Below are positions 50,601-60,627 of a DNA stretch of 64,000 bases, piece by piece. Within the stretch, counting starts at the first letter, position 1. The number at the start of each line of letters is the position of its first letter. Both the position numbers and the translations under genes were made by a program. The stretch covers positions 63,998,599-64,062,598 of the forward strand of contig CM067084.1 of assembly GCA_034008185.1 (NCBI GenBank), read 5' to 3'. The DNA is from Gorsachius magnificus (lineage: Eukaryota > Chordata > Aves > Pelecaniformes > Ardeidae). The notes under the pieces are model-generated. The model had not been told where the DNA came from. It made no database searches and saw nothing but the letters and a program-made list of their open reading frames with translations.

Positions 50601-52601
50601 CAGCACTAGTTTATTAATGAGCACATTGGAGCAGGAATTGCATAATTGAGAATTTACCTTTTTATTCTTAAGATCTTAATACTCTTCTGAAAGATGTAAA
50701 AATAAAATATACATATAATCTTTGAAAGGCAGAAAGGGTAATTGGAATAAGGATTTGATGCACTAGGGTAAGCAAAGAGATGTTAACCTGGAATATATAT
50801 ATGATGGAGGAGTAAAGTGTTTAAAACTGGAAGACTAAGACTGGAAGACAGCTTCATAAGAAAAATAATTTATAGTTATTCACTACAGTGTCCTGTCATG
50901 ATAATGACTTCAGGTCTGGAACACAGAGACCCACAATCTTAAGTTAAATTTCACTGTGCTGATATTTTTTTTTATTATGGAAACAAAAATAAGTATCTAC
51001 TATCATTGAACTGACTTGATCTGCAGCAGTTAGAATTCTACAGTAAAGGAACAAAGTAATTAAGAGAGAGAATTCTGGCTTTTAGCCTAGTCTAGTAGAT
51101 CAAATTGGGAGGATGGGAAAGCTCATGACAGCAGTTAAGAGACCAAAGCCTGCCTTATAGATTTAATAATAAATAAAAATATGATCAGTGACACTACTTT
51201 ATACTCTACTTCAGTCATTAATTAATCAAGTTATGTGCACATACGGGAAGCTGTTGAAAAAAATAAGCAAGCAGGTTCTGCTTCAACATGCAGACAACTC
51301 ACAGCTTTGTATCTGTGTTTCAAACTCCTGATGAAAGAAGATTACATTGTTCTCTTTCTGCGGGAGCTGTAGCACAAATAAATGCAATTTGGCTGAAAAT
51401 CAAGATGACATTGGGCCAGACAACTGGTGAAACAACAAGACAGGGAGGTAGATACATTCCTGCATCTATTTGCCATAGCTGACTTAGGTCATTGGCTGTA
51501 AGGTTGACCTTAGCAGCTTCTTGAACATGAAGCTGCAAGTGTACCTTTTGTCTGATGCTCAGAGACTCAGATTATTTTTCTGATGTAGAGCTTTCATTGA
51601 CCATATGATGAACTCATTGTGAATCAACTTCTAAAATCCCTCCAGAAACTAAAGCTTGTTAGTTTGGTGGCCTGCTTCTTCACACAGTTGTCTTTTTCCT
51701 ATAGGCATATTAAGCATATGCTTCTTCTGTGAAAGACACTATTTATTTCCAAGCTTTCAGTAATATCCAGTGGAATAATGTCATTACTAACCATGAAAGT
51801 TCTAGCCTGACCTTCCTGAATCTCTTAAATATTTTTATCTAAGATCACTGAAGACACCTGAACCTACTTTGGCTGTGACTGGTGAAAAGTAAGAGACTGG
51901 TAGGTTAGGTTTTATGTGGAAGGAAAGCTGATGTGATTAATTTTTGTCCTTAATCAAGTATTTCAGTTCTCAGGACAAACTGTGATACTCCCTCCAACCA
52001 ATGTAAAAAGACAGGCATAGACAAGACATTTATACTGTGATTATTCAAAAAATTCTATTTGAATTTCATTATTACTATATCCTTTTTTATAATTCCTTGC
52101 TTGTTTGCTGAGCTGCCAAACATGGATGTTCCTGCAGTGAATGAATTAAAAATCTGGGTTTATTTTAGTCAACAAATGACATTTTACTAGACTTAGCACT
52201 CTTGTTTGAAGTGAAGCTTGTATTCTTATGGATGGACAGGGTAAAGTTTGGCCCAAGAGATGGTAAGACTGTGTCACTTAGATGTGGCAAGACAATATGT
52301 GGAAAACTTGGAGTAAGAATTAAAATTAGTTGATGCAGAAAATTCGAGATAGAATTGAAGCAAGAGAGCTCATCTTCAAGGGCTTCAGAGAAGAGATTTC
52401 CATGACAACAGAATACTTAGGTATGCAAATTAAGAAACAAAGCATCTTAAAAAATAATCAGGAAATACACCTCTGTTTCATAGAATAAAACCTGAACAAT
52501 TTAGGAGCACTAGTTCTGTAGGAGAAATGGGGATGGGAGCTGAGAAAATAGGGCCATTGCTGACCACATTCCCTTCTCACTTAAATCAGTACCATTCTTC
52601 T
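38641..52601. other. upstream flanking DNA, no gene seen
   Basis: AT-rich unique DNA with scattered AT dyads (38690-38735; CCTATATATAGG at 42212-42223) and A-runs (46051-46060, 46091-46099, 15 As at 48584-48598). No CpG cluster, RNA gene or coding exon was recognised. The longest open frames are under about 100 codons and resemble nothing known. Confidence 0.45.
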
Positions 52602-52960
52602 AATCATACAACCATAAAGATATATATGGACAGAAGATACCTCAAGACCTGTAGTAATGCTGTGCTGTGACAGGATCAAAAGCTCTAGACTGTCTCCAGC
52701 AGGTCATCTATACAGCAGCTAAACCAAACCCTTTAATGATGGAGATTCCACTAACCTCTTCATAAAATTGTTCTAATATATGACCACCTTAGAAGTTAGA
52801 AATTTTCCCCTAAATTTAACTACTACGTTGCTGCAACCTAAGTCCCTTTATCCTGTGGCACTCTGCCTTTGCCATGGATGAACAATTGATTGCTGTCTTC
52901 CTTGTAGCCACCATTTAAATATGAAAGACTGTTATCATGTCCTGTATGTTTTCAGGATAT
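52602..52960 (-). mobile_element. old CR1/L3-type LINE 3' end
   Basis: The plus-strand text keeps the order of the reverse-complemented amniote CR1 3' region: AATCATACAACCATAAAG, then GATGGAGATTCCACTAACCT, ACCACCTTAGAAGTTAGAAA, TTGCTGCAACCTAAG, GAACAATTGATTGCTGTC and GAAAGACTGTTATCATGTCC. The last block corresponds to the end of ORF2. It is diverged at roughly one base in four or five and has small gaps, consistent with an ancient insertion. Confidence 0.65.
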
Positions 52961-53142
52961 TATATAAAGGGATTAGTGTTTATTGTAGAGGCTCTTGTTA
53001 TTATATATACTATATTATGTAATCTCTGCAGTAAGTATTGTAGCCCTTTTCCTGTGACCCATGCAGTACAATGAATTTGGTATTATGTTCAAGAGCTTTA
53101 CTTGTTAAGGAAAGGAAAACATATATATGATTTATGATCATA

Positions 53143-53490
53143 GAGCTCTCTGTTATCGTAGACATCACATCACATAATTCACAGACTTATCAAGCTCTGC
53201 CTTAAAACATTTATTTTGCCTTTCCTTCCATTCATTTTGGAAGGGCATCCCAGTACTTGAATTCTTTAATGCTTAGCAACTTTTGTTTAATATGCAACCT
53301 AAATTTATAGATTATAGATTATACCATTTGTTCTGGTGCCAGCATTGACCTTTAGCTGAAACAGATTTTTTCTCTTTCACTGCTTTTTACCTGTCTGATG
53401 TATTTATATAGCAACCATATTCCCTCTTGGACTTTTTTATATGAGGATGAACAAGCTCTTTTAGTCTCCTCATATAGATTGGGCTCATAC
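53143..53490 (-). mobile_element. second old CR1/L3-type LINE 3' end
   Basis: Landmarks in order are CTTAGCAACTTTTGTTTAAT, CAACCTAAATTTATAG, ACCATTTGTTCTGGTGCCAG, TTGACCTTTAGCTGAAACAG, TATAGCAACCATATTCCCTC and AACAAGCTCTTTTAGTCTCC. They match another branch of the same amniote CR1/L3 3' region. It lies about 180 bp from the fragment at 52602-52960, on the same strand, but is a different family with its own 3' region, so it is a separate insertion rather than a continuation. Confidence 0.65.
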
Positions 53491-55618
53491 AAAAAAGAGT
53501 ATTGTTGCCATCGAAAAGAGAATTTGGCCTCATGACTCTATTTAGATACACTAACAAAAGATGACATTACTGTCTTTCCATATTTCCATAAATGAATATT
53601 AGGGCCATAAATCTAGTAATCTTATTCCCCAGAGGAAATATCGTAGGAACCAAAATGCTTTAAAACATTCTGAAATTTGTTAACTTTGTATTATTAATGG
53701 TTATTTGATATTCTATGAACTGGCTTTTGAGCTAGCTAGGAGTCCTTAGACTTCCATTCTTAAAACCCTATCATCTGGTAACTCTGTGGTTGTGGATTTA
53801 AAAATGGAAAATATGAAGTGCTGCATTCAGTTATATCCTGTCATTGGCTGTACAGAGCACTACTGCTCTCTGATCTCCACTAGCTGAACATAAAAGCCAC
53901 TATCCTTTCTGCCGTTACTCAGTTTTTCATGAGAAATGATGTGTGAGGTAAATAGGAAAGGGAAGAGGAAATGGAGGGAAGGAAGACAGAGAAGCAGAGT
54001 GGGAGAACGGTTTACTGGAGCAGAGTGCAGAATTACCTGATGAGAATGGAGGACAAAAAGCAATGGGAAGCCAACATACAGCTGAATGTAAAACTACCAG
54101 CAGAAGTGTTGAGAAGTCATGCTGCCATAAACTGGCTCAGTCTGGGTACTGTCCTACACCAGGGGCAGCTCAGGTGGGTTTTGTTGCTGTTTTTTTGTTG
54201 AGGTTTTTCTTTCTTCTGTCTCTTCCAAGCATAGCGCAGATCACTATGAGCAGGTATTTCACATAAGATCTTAAAGCCTGTGATCTATTTTATATAAAAA
54301 CCCTATAGATTTGTTCCACCAAGAACATAGATTAACTACAGTATAATTAGCCAAAATTTTTCTTTAACCTACTCCTGTCTAATGCACTGTTTTTCAGCTG
54401 TGTGTCCTCTGAATTTGGCTACATTTCAGCAGCAGGTGAATGTACTCCCAGTATGCTTTTATTTTTAAAATGTTTTGTGATCTGCCAGGCTAAGAATGAG
54501 GTGCTTAAAAACTACAGTGCTATTATTTTACATGAAGTTTCTGTAAATATGAAACCATATATTGACTCAGGTTTACTAATGAAATAACTTCAGTGACAGT
54601 CTAATAATGACAACAAACAATCTGACAGCAGTTTAGATTAAGTTATACAGATTGTGCCAAGGAAGCCCCTAAGCAGCACATCAAAGTTGTGTTGAATATT
54701 ACATGTGTTTTTTTTAAATATAACCTTGCATTAGTTTGTAATGATGTTCTTCTGAAATATCTGCAGTGTGGCTATTATAAATCATGAATCATGGTTAAAA
54801 TGAGATATAAAGCCAGAAGACTCTCACAAATCAAAACTCAAATGTCTAAATACTGCCACTCAACAACAAAGCCACTCCAGTCACCTGCAGCACAGTGAAG
54901 TGAAGCCAACACACACAGATGCAACAAGCAGAAAAAAAAAAAAGCTGGATTTTAGGTCTGAAGGAACTAAGTACTTATTTCCCATTGACACTGAGTGAAG
55001 GGTGGGCTCCTACTTCCCTGACTGTTGTTTTAAAAGCCTCAACAAAGAAGCCAATCCATATCTTGACTGATTTACATCTGGAGACAAGATTAAAATTGGA
55101 AGGTTGTTAAATAATTGTTTTCTCTTCTCTTTTTGGTTACCGCATATAAATTCTGACTTGTTTACTCATTTAAATGAGTCAAATTGCTTCTGACCCCTAG
55201 AGAACTTATTACAAAATGTTAATTTAAAAAAACCAAATTGAGTTTCAAGGAAAGTAGGCTCTCACCCTTTCCTCTCATCTTTTTAGTAACAAGATATAGT
55301 AATACTAACAGCCAATTTTTGCCAAATTCTAGGTCTGGCCTTCATAGTTTCTTGCTATTTATTTCTGTGCAAGGATAAGGATACACAGTGCACAGTGTTC
55401 TTTTGAAGACGTGTCATGGTTAAGGTTTAATAGGCACAAAAATCAGAATATTCAAGATTACTCTCTCTGAAAGCACTGATACTCTCTAGAAGTTTGTGTG
55501 CTAACAGGAAATCTTGAATATTGAAACTCCGCTATTTCAGGGCGATGTAGATTGTTGTGGTCTGTGACACCTTTCCTACATCTAAAATCTCATTTTGTGT
55601 TTTGAATTCTCCCATATC
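53491..55618. other. AT-rich DNA, no gene seen
   Basis: No exon or recognised repeat. A purine-rich stretch lies at 53940-54030, and an A-run at about 54931-54942. Confidence 0.5.
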
Positions 55619-55623
55619 CACCC
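55619..55623. repeat. target-site duplication, left copy (CACCC)
   Basis: CACCC directly before the TGTGGTGG end of the LTR. Repeated at 56447. Confidence 0.75.
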
Positions 55624-56446
55624 TGTGGTGGGTAGGCCCCAGCTGGCAGCCAAGCACCCACACACCTGCTTGCTTACCCCCCACCCCCAGTGGGGTGGGG
55701 GAGAAAATGGGAAGAAGAAGAGGGTGAAAACTTGGGTGTCATAATAAAGACAGAAGAGTCACTCAGCAGTTACTGTCATGGGCAAAACAGACTTGGAGAG
55801 TTTAATGTAATTTATTGACAATCAACATAAATATTTAATTACTGACTTGGGCATTGGAAAATAAGGAAGAAAAACATTTAAACACTTAAGGAAAGCATAT
55901 TTCCTCCCCCTTTTCCAGGCTCAAATTCACTCCAGACAATTATTTCCCCTCCTTGTTCACACTGCAGGTTACACTCAGTGAGATGATGGGCAGTGCAGGA
56001 CACTGGGGTCAGTGCATAGTGGTTTCTCTCTAACGCTCCTTGTTTCTCACTCTTTTCTAGAGCTGCTCCTCCATTCTTACTTGTTTCCTCTGTTCTGACA
56101 TGGGCTTATCCACAGGCCAGAGTCCTTTTGTGGTGTACGTCCTCCAGCATGGGTCCTCCATGGGCCTCAGTCCCTTTGGGAGTGTACATGCTCCGTCACG
56201 TAGCACATCCCTCTTGTCTGACCTTGGCATTCCCTTTCTCCTTCTCCCCTCTTCATCATTTTGTGCCCTTCCTTAAATATGTTTTCCCCGAGGTGCCATC
56301 AAGTTGGCTGATGGGCTCAGCCGTGCCATACAGTGGGTTCACTGCAGAGCCATCTGGAACCAACTGTCTGGCCCAAGGCAACCCCCAGCCTCTCCTCAGA
56401 GGCCACCCTGCAGCCCCTGCCTGCCCCAACACCACCTTCTCACTGA
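55624..56446 (-). mobile_element. solo LTR of a second avian ERVL-like family
   Basis: The 823-bp element begins TGTGGTGGGTAGGCCCCAGC and ends ACCTTCTCACTGA on the plus strand, flanked by 5-bp duplications CACCC. Internal landmarks are GGGCAAAACAGACTTGGAGA, GTCCTCCATGGGCCTCAG and CCTTCCTTAAATATG, and I recognise them as a common bird LTR type. Direction is minus: a TATA-like TATTTAAG (56272-56279 on the minus strand) lies upstream of ATTAAA/AATAAA signals (55801-55816). It shares its first bases and a G-rich CAGTGGGGTGGGGGAGA segment with the other two LTRs, but the middle differs and it is about 220 bp longer. The terminal CA has decayed to GA. No internal viral genes are present. The 155-codon plus-strand frame at 56128-56595 is antisense to it and not a gene. 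Confidence 0.85.
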
Positions 56447-56451
56447 CACCC
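56447..56451. repeat. target-site duplication, right copy (CACCC)
   Basis: Right-hand copy of CACCC, immediately after the predicted LTR end. Confidence 0.75.
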
Positions 56452-59400
56452 AGTGTGTACCCTGCAACAGGGGGTCAGAGGACTCTCAAAGGTGTAGGAG
56501 ACTTCTCATTTAGATCAAGTACTTTTATCACAGACACTAAATATTTGGGTACAGCCAAATTACAGTTAATGTTTTGCCATTTAAAGCACACATAAAATGT
56601 TTTTGAGATATATTCTTCCACAGTATGACTGTGTACATTTTGTGATACATTCTTACACAGTATGATTTTAAAATAAAATACACTTCTGAGAACAAAAAGA
56701 CTCTTAGAAATATATTGTAGCATGAAGAACAGTTTCTTTCTCATGCCTAAATAAAAAATAGCAAAATGGAATTTTATTACTTTTTAGAGGAAGAAGAATA
56801 TTTGTCCTAGAAGTAAGTAACAGACTGATTTTGCTGGGTTTTTTTCCCTTGTGACAAACATTATAAGTGACATCCAGTATAAGCTTAATGACAAATTCTT
56901 CTGGGAATCAAGAAAGCTCCCACCTGGAGGGCCATTCTCCAGCAGAGGAAGCACTGAAAAAATAAATGGCTTCTCTGGAGGCCTAGAAAGTAACATGGAC
57001 ATGCTGAATCATTTGGGCTTATATTTGTTCTATTCAACTGCTTAATTATAAATTATTCAGTTCCTTAGTGCAAATACAATTTGGGTAGCTGAACTACTTT
57101 AGGGGGGAGCAGAAAAGACTGAAAGGCCTGTGTCTCTGAGTATTGCCATACACTTTCTGCGTCTGAGCTTTTTCTCATCTACACAAATAGGTAGGAAAAA
57201 ATCATGTCCTCCCCCCCTCTAGTGCTACCACTAGAAATCATGCTGAATATTTTCTATTCACCAAAGATAATTGGATTTTCTCTTTTGGATGAAAATGCCT
57301 CCTTGATCGTTAGACTAGCTTCATGATTTAACACTTAATTGTATATACTATATATTTTAAACAGCTGTGGAAATCTGAGCTTGTTTTGGACACACTGAAT
57401 TGCAACTATGTTAAATCTTTCCAATTAGTTTACATTTGAGGCCAACAGAAATATGCTGATTCAGGCTCTAATTAAAGAAATCAGATGGAAACTACATCAA
57501 CTATTTCAAGAAGAAGAAATTAAAATTTTGTCACAGGTGACTGGAAGAAATCTTCAGTCATACATGTACCTCAAAGTGTTAATCAGCATTTAGCTCCAAA
57601 ATAAATATTTGAAATAAATGAGGAATAAGGAAGGAGTTATATATTTTGAAAAGTAGAAACTAGAATAAAACTCTATATTCATAGAAATATAATTATATGT
57701 TGAAATGTAATTATATAGAAGGGATGAAATCACAGTTGATGTCAATTTTTTCTGAATGTTATATAGAGCAGATACATGGGCTTGACATGCTAATTGGAGG
57801 AAACTGAATCAGGTTTGGTAAACAATAAAGAATTTGCCCTTTAAAGCAAATTTGGACACACACCCCCCATTCTGACATAAGTTTTGTTTTACATAGAGCA
57901 TCAAAATTACACATATTTAATCTTTATGTTTGTCAATTACTGCCAATAATTGTCATAACCTAGAGTTAGATAAAGTTAAACCAGATGCTTAATGGCTGAA
58001 AATCTGCACAGTTCTACTATTGCTATAGTTCTTATGAAGTCAGAAAATTATATACATCCATATTAACTGAGGATTTTTCCAGGGATTTTTAAATAGGCTT
58101 TCATTTTATGAACTGCACCCCTAATTTTTAAGTAAATGGTAAATAATATGCTAACGTAGGTATCTACAAGGCAAGAGAAAACGAATAGATCTAAACAGCC
58201 AGGAGATGGGAAAGTTCAAAAGGAAGTTTGGGAAAGTCTATGGCTTTTTCCAAGACAAGTATTTAAATCCTGAGAGAGCAAAAAGGAAAGAGTATGCAAA
58301 GGGAACTGATCAAATTATGTCAAGCAAGGCCCATCAAGAAGAACAGGAAACGAAGAGCATGTGGATGGAAACAAAGAGCAGGCAGAAAAATAAAGATGAT
58401 CTTGAGAGAAACATGCAGATTTATGGAGACAGTGCAGCTTATTTGGGTCACTTTCTTTTTTCTTGCCTCAGATACAATTGATCATAGAGGTGACACGTGC
58501 TACCTTATCTGTGCAAACTTGGCAGACCTTTCTGGAACTTATGTTCTGTGCTGCGCTGCATACCTGTAATTCTTTCTAAGACACAAGATGAATGTCTAGC
58601 TTAACTGGCAACTGCAAAGGTATTTTTGATGTATTACTACTATTCCTGCCTTAGTTCACTCTGTTATGACCAGCTGCTCACATTTATTTAGAGCGTTTTC
58701 ATAACTCAAGGAGTTCTGATACAATGTTGGGGTAGAGCAAAGCAAGCAAAGGGAAGCGACAGCCATAAATCAGAATTGCCTCACTCTGAAAACTATATAT
58801 ACATGACAACAAAGATTCCTGCAAAACTGTGATAAATTACCGTTATCTGTAAGGTTAGCTTCTTGATAATAAGCTCAAATCCTGATAATAAAACCAAATC
58901 CTGATCTCTCTTCTGATTATTTTGAATTTCTCTGATGAGGAAGAGCCATATCCTGGCTACCTGAGGATTCACCTTATAGAAGGGAAATCTTTTCAGGGCA
59001 TACAGCAAATACAGTACTCTGAATCCTGTCTCTTCACAGATTTTCCTAAACCTCCAGCAGTGAATGCATTTTTTATCAAAAAAAGAACACTTGGCAGCAG
59101 TTACTCAACATTGAGTTGTTCTTGGACAGTGTTATACTACACTGTAGTATCTCTGCCCACTCAAGTCTTCAATCATTCCATCATTTTGGAGTGAAAACAG
59201 AGGTAAGTTTGTCCCATGGAATAGAAGAGGATTGAAGTCTTTTCATAAAGTATTTCTTGCCAGTGTGGTATAGGAATTACTCCTTTATCTTGCAGCTGAT
59301 AAGAATCTTTACAATATCTCGTTCAAGAAATAATATGAAATTAAACATCAAAAATATTTAAGATTTTAGGTAGCTAAGCTGATAACATTTATGTGCCTTG

Positions 59401-59889
59401 AAAAAAATACTAGAAGTTTTTGGGGTGTACACAAAGAGAAGAATTACTAGGATTTCTAAAACAAGTCATATAAGAATAGAAGAAATAGTAAAGAAGACTA
59501 AAAAGTTATCTGTATAAAATTGAACTGGGAGAGCTGGCATAATGGAAGCATTTTCTCATAGTGCGTCATGGTAGGCATTTATAAATTAGAGAAGTTCTGA
59601 AGGTATCTCAAAACGCCCTTTCCCTTTTCCTTTAAGCACAACAGCCACATCAGTCCTGGTATCACAGGGTAGAAGCTCATCAGGTTCAGGGGAATTATAT
59701 GAATTTCCTCCACAGCTGTTCAAAGTGCCTGACTAAATAATTTCTGTCTGGTATTATATCTGCGCTCCATACGTGGCTTCCTAGAATTTCATATCCTATA
59801 TTACAATTTACCATAATTTGACCAAATACCGTGTTTTGTAAGAAAGGAATGGGTTTGATACACTGAGGGCTTGTTCTTTCAGGTCTGAG
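56452..59889. other. KCNIP4 5' flank, no further gene seen
   Basis: AT-rich DNA up to the CpG island. Two overlapping 91-codon open frames at 58206-58569 are Lys/Arg/Glu-rich because the DNA is A-rich. I recognise neither. No TATA-type promoter with an associated exon is visible. Confidence 0.45.
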
Positions 59890-60377
59890 CTGACGGCCGC
59901 GTTGGTGCTGGCGTTCGCAGTGCTGGCAAGCAATTCCAAAAAGTACCCCTGGGCTTTGGGAGCGCTCCCAGCTCCCCACTCCGTGCTACTCTGACAGAGG
60001 TGCCCGTGGAGCGCGGCTGGGAGGGGAGCTCCCCGCGCAAGGGCTCGGTGACGGGCCGTGTCCCGGGCAGCCCGCTGGCTCGGCGGGCAGGGCGCTAACA
60101 GGTGATGGAGAAGCCACCTGTGGGCAGCCGCAGGGCAGAGCGGGGGGACGGCCCGGCCCTGCCGGGCCTTCCGGGGCCCCAGTCGGCCCGGGGCGGGGGT
60201 GCCGGCTCAGCCCCGCGGAGGCAGGCGCACTCGGGGGTGCGGCCCGCAGCCCCGCCGCTGCGGGGGGCAGCCCGGCAGGGCAGGGAGGGGGCCGAGGGGA
60301 CGCCCCAGCCGTCGGGCGCCCCCGAGCCCCGCGCCGCGGCCCGCCCCGCGCCGCCGCGGGTGGCGGGGGAGGCGCCG

Positions 60378-60398
60378 CTGCTGCCGCCGCCGCCGCCG
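60378..60398 (+). repeat. (CTG)2(CCG)5 trinucleotide run
   Basis: Two CTG then five CCG triplets in the presumed KCNIP4 5' leader, about 160-180 nt before the start codon. It is short but of a type that varies in length. Confidence 0.85.
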
Positions 60399-60560
60399 AG
60401 GCGGGGCCCCGCTCCGCTCCGCCGCGCCGCGCCCGGCCCCGCTCCGCCTCGCACCGCCACGGCCCCGCTCCGGCTCCCGCGGCCCCGGCGCGGCGGTGCT
60501 GCCGCGCTCCCCCGCCGCGTCCCGCCTCGCCGCGGCGCCGGGCGCCTCCCGCCTCCCAGC

Positions 60561-60621
60561 ATGAATGTGAGGAGGGTGGAGAGCATCTCGGCGCAGCTGG
60601 AGGAGGCCAGCTCCACAGGCG
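60561..60621 (+). CDS. KCNIP4: KCNIP4 first coding exon (Kv channel-interacting protein 4, long isoform N-terminus)
   Basis: The exon encodes MNVRRVESIS, then AQLEEASSTG, plus the first base of codon 21. This matches, as I recall it, the start of the 250-residue mammalian KCNIP4 isoform 1. KChIP4 is an EF-hand calcium sensor of the recoverin/NCS family that binds the cytoplasmic N-terminus of Kv4 (KCND) channels in neurons and alters their trafficking and inactivation. It also binds presenilin. The EF-hands are in exons far downstream, outside the window. This exon supplies one of several alternative N-termini. The ATG has A at -3 (CCCAGCATGA). The exon ends at G followed by GTAGGG (donor at 60622), in phase 1, so codon 21 starts with G as expected for Gly. 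The CpG island around it supports a first exon. An in-frame ATG at 60105 is the only alternative start seen. Confidence 0.93.
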
Positions 60622-60627
60622 GTAGGG
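60622..60627 (+). other. KCNIP4: splice donor of KCNIP4 exon 1
   Basis: GCG/GTAGGG: the obligatory GT is present, but the match to the GTRAGT consensus is modest. Unspliced read-through would add about ten residues before a TAG at 60654-60656. Confidence 0.85.

Noticed and set aside
56128..56595. 155-codon plus-strand open frame
   Set aside because: Mostly antisense within the solo LTR at 55624-56446 and running past its end. Not a viral or host protein I recognise.
58206..58569. Two Lys/Glu-rich 91-codon open frames, first thought to be a processed pseudogene
   Set aside because: Neither peptide resembles a family I know. The composition follows from A-rich DNA, and no poly(A) tail or target duplication frames it.
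1..59889. tRNA, snRNA, rRNA, miRNA and CRISPR-like elements
   Set aside because: Read for B-box, Sm-site-type and repeated-spacer patterns. None convincing. Short hairpins at 2079 and 2340 do not have miRNA-precursor length or pairing.
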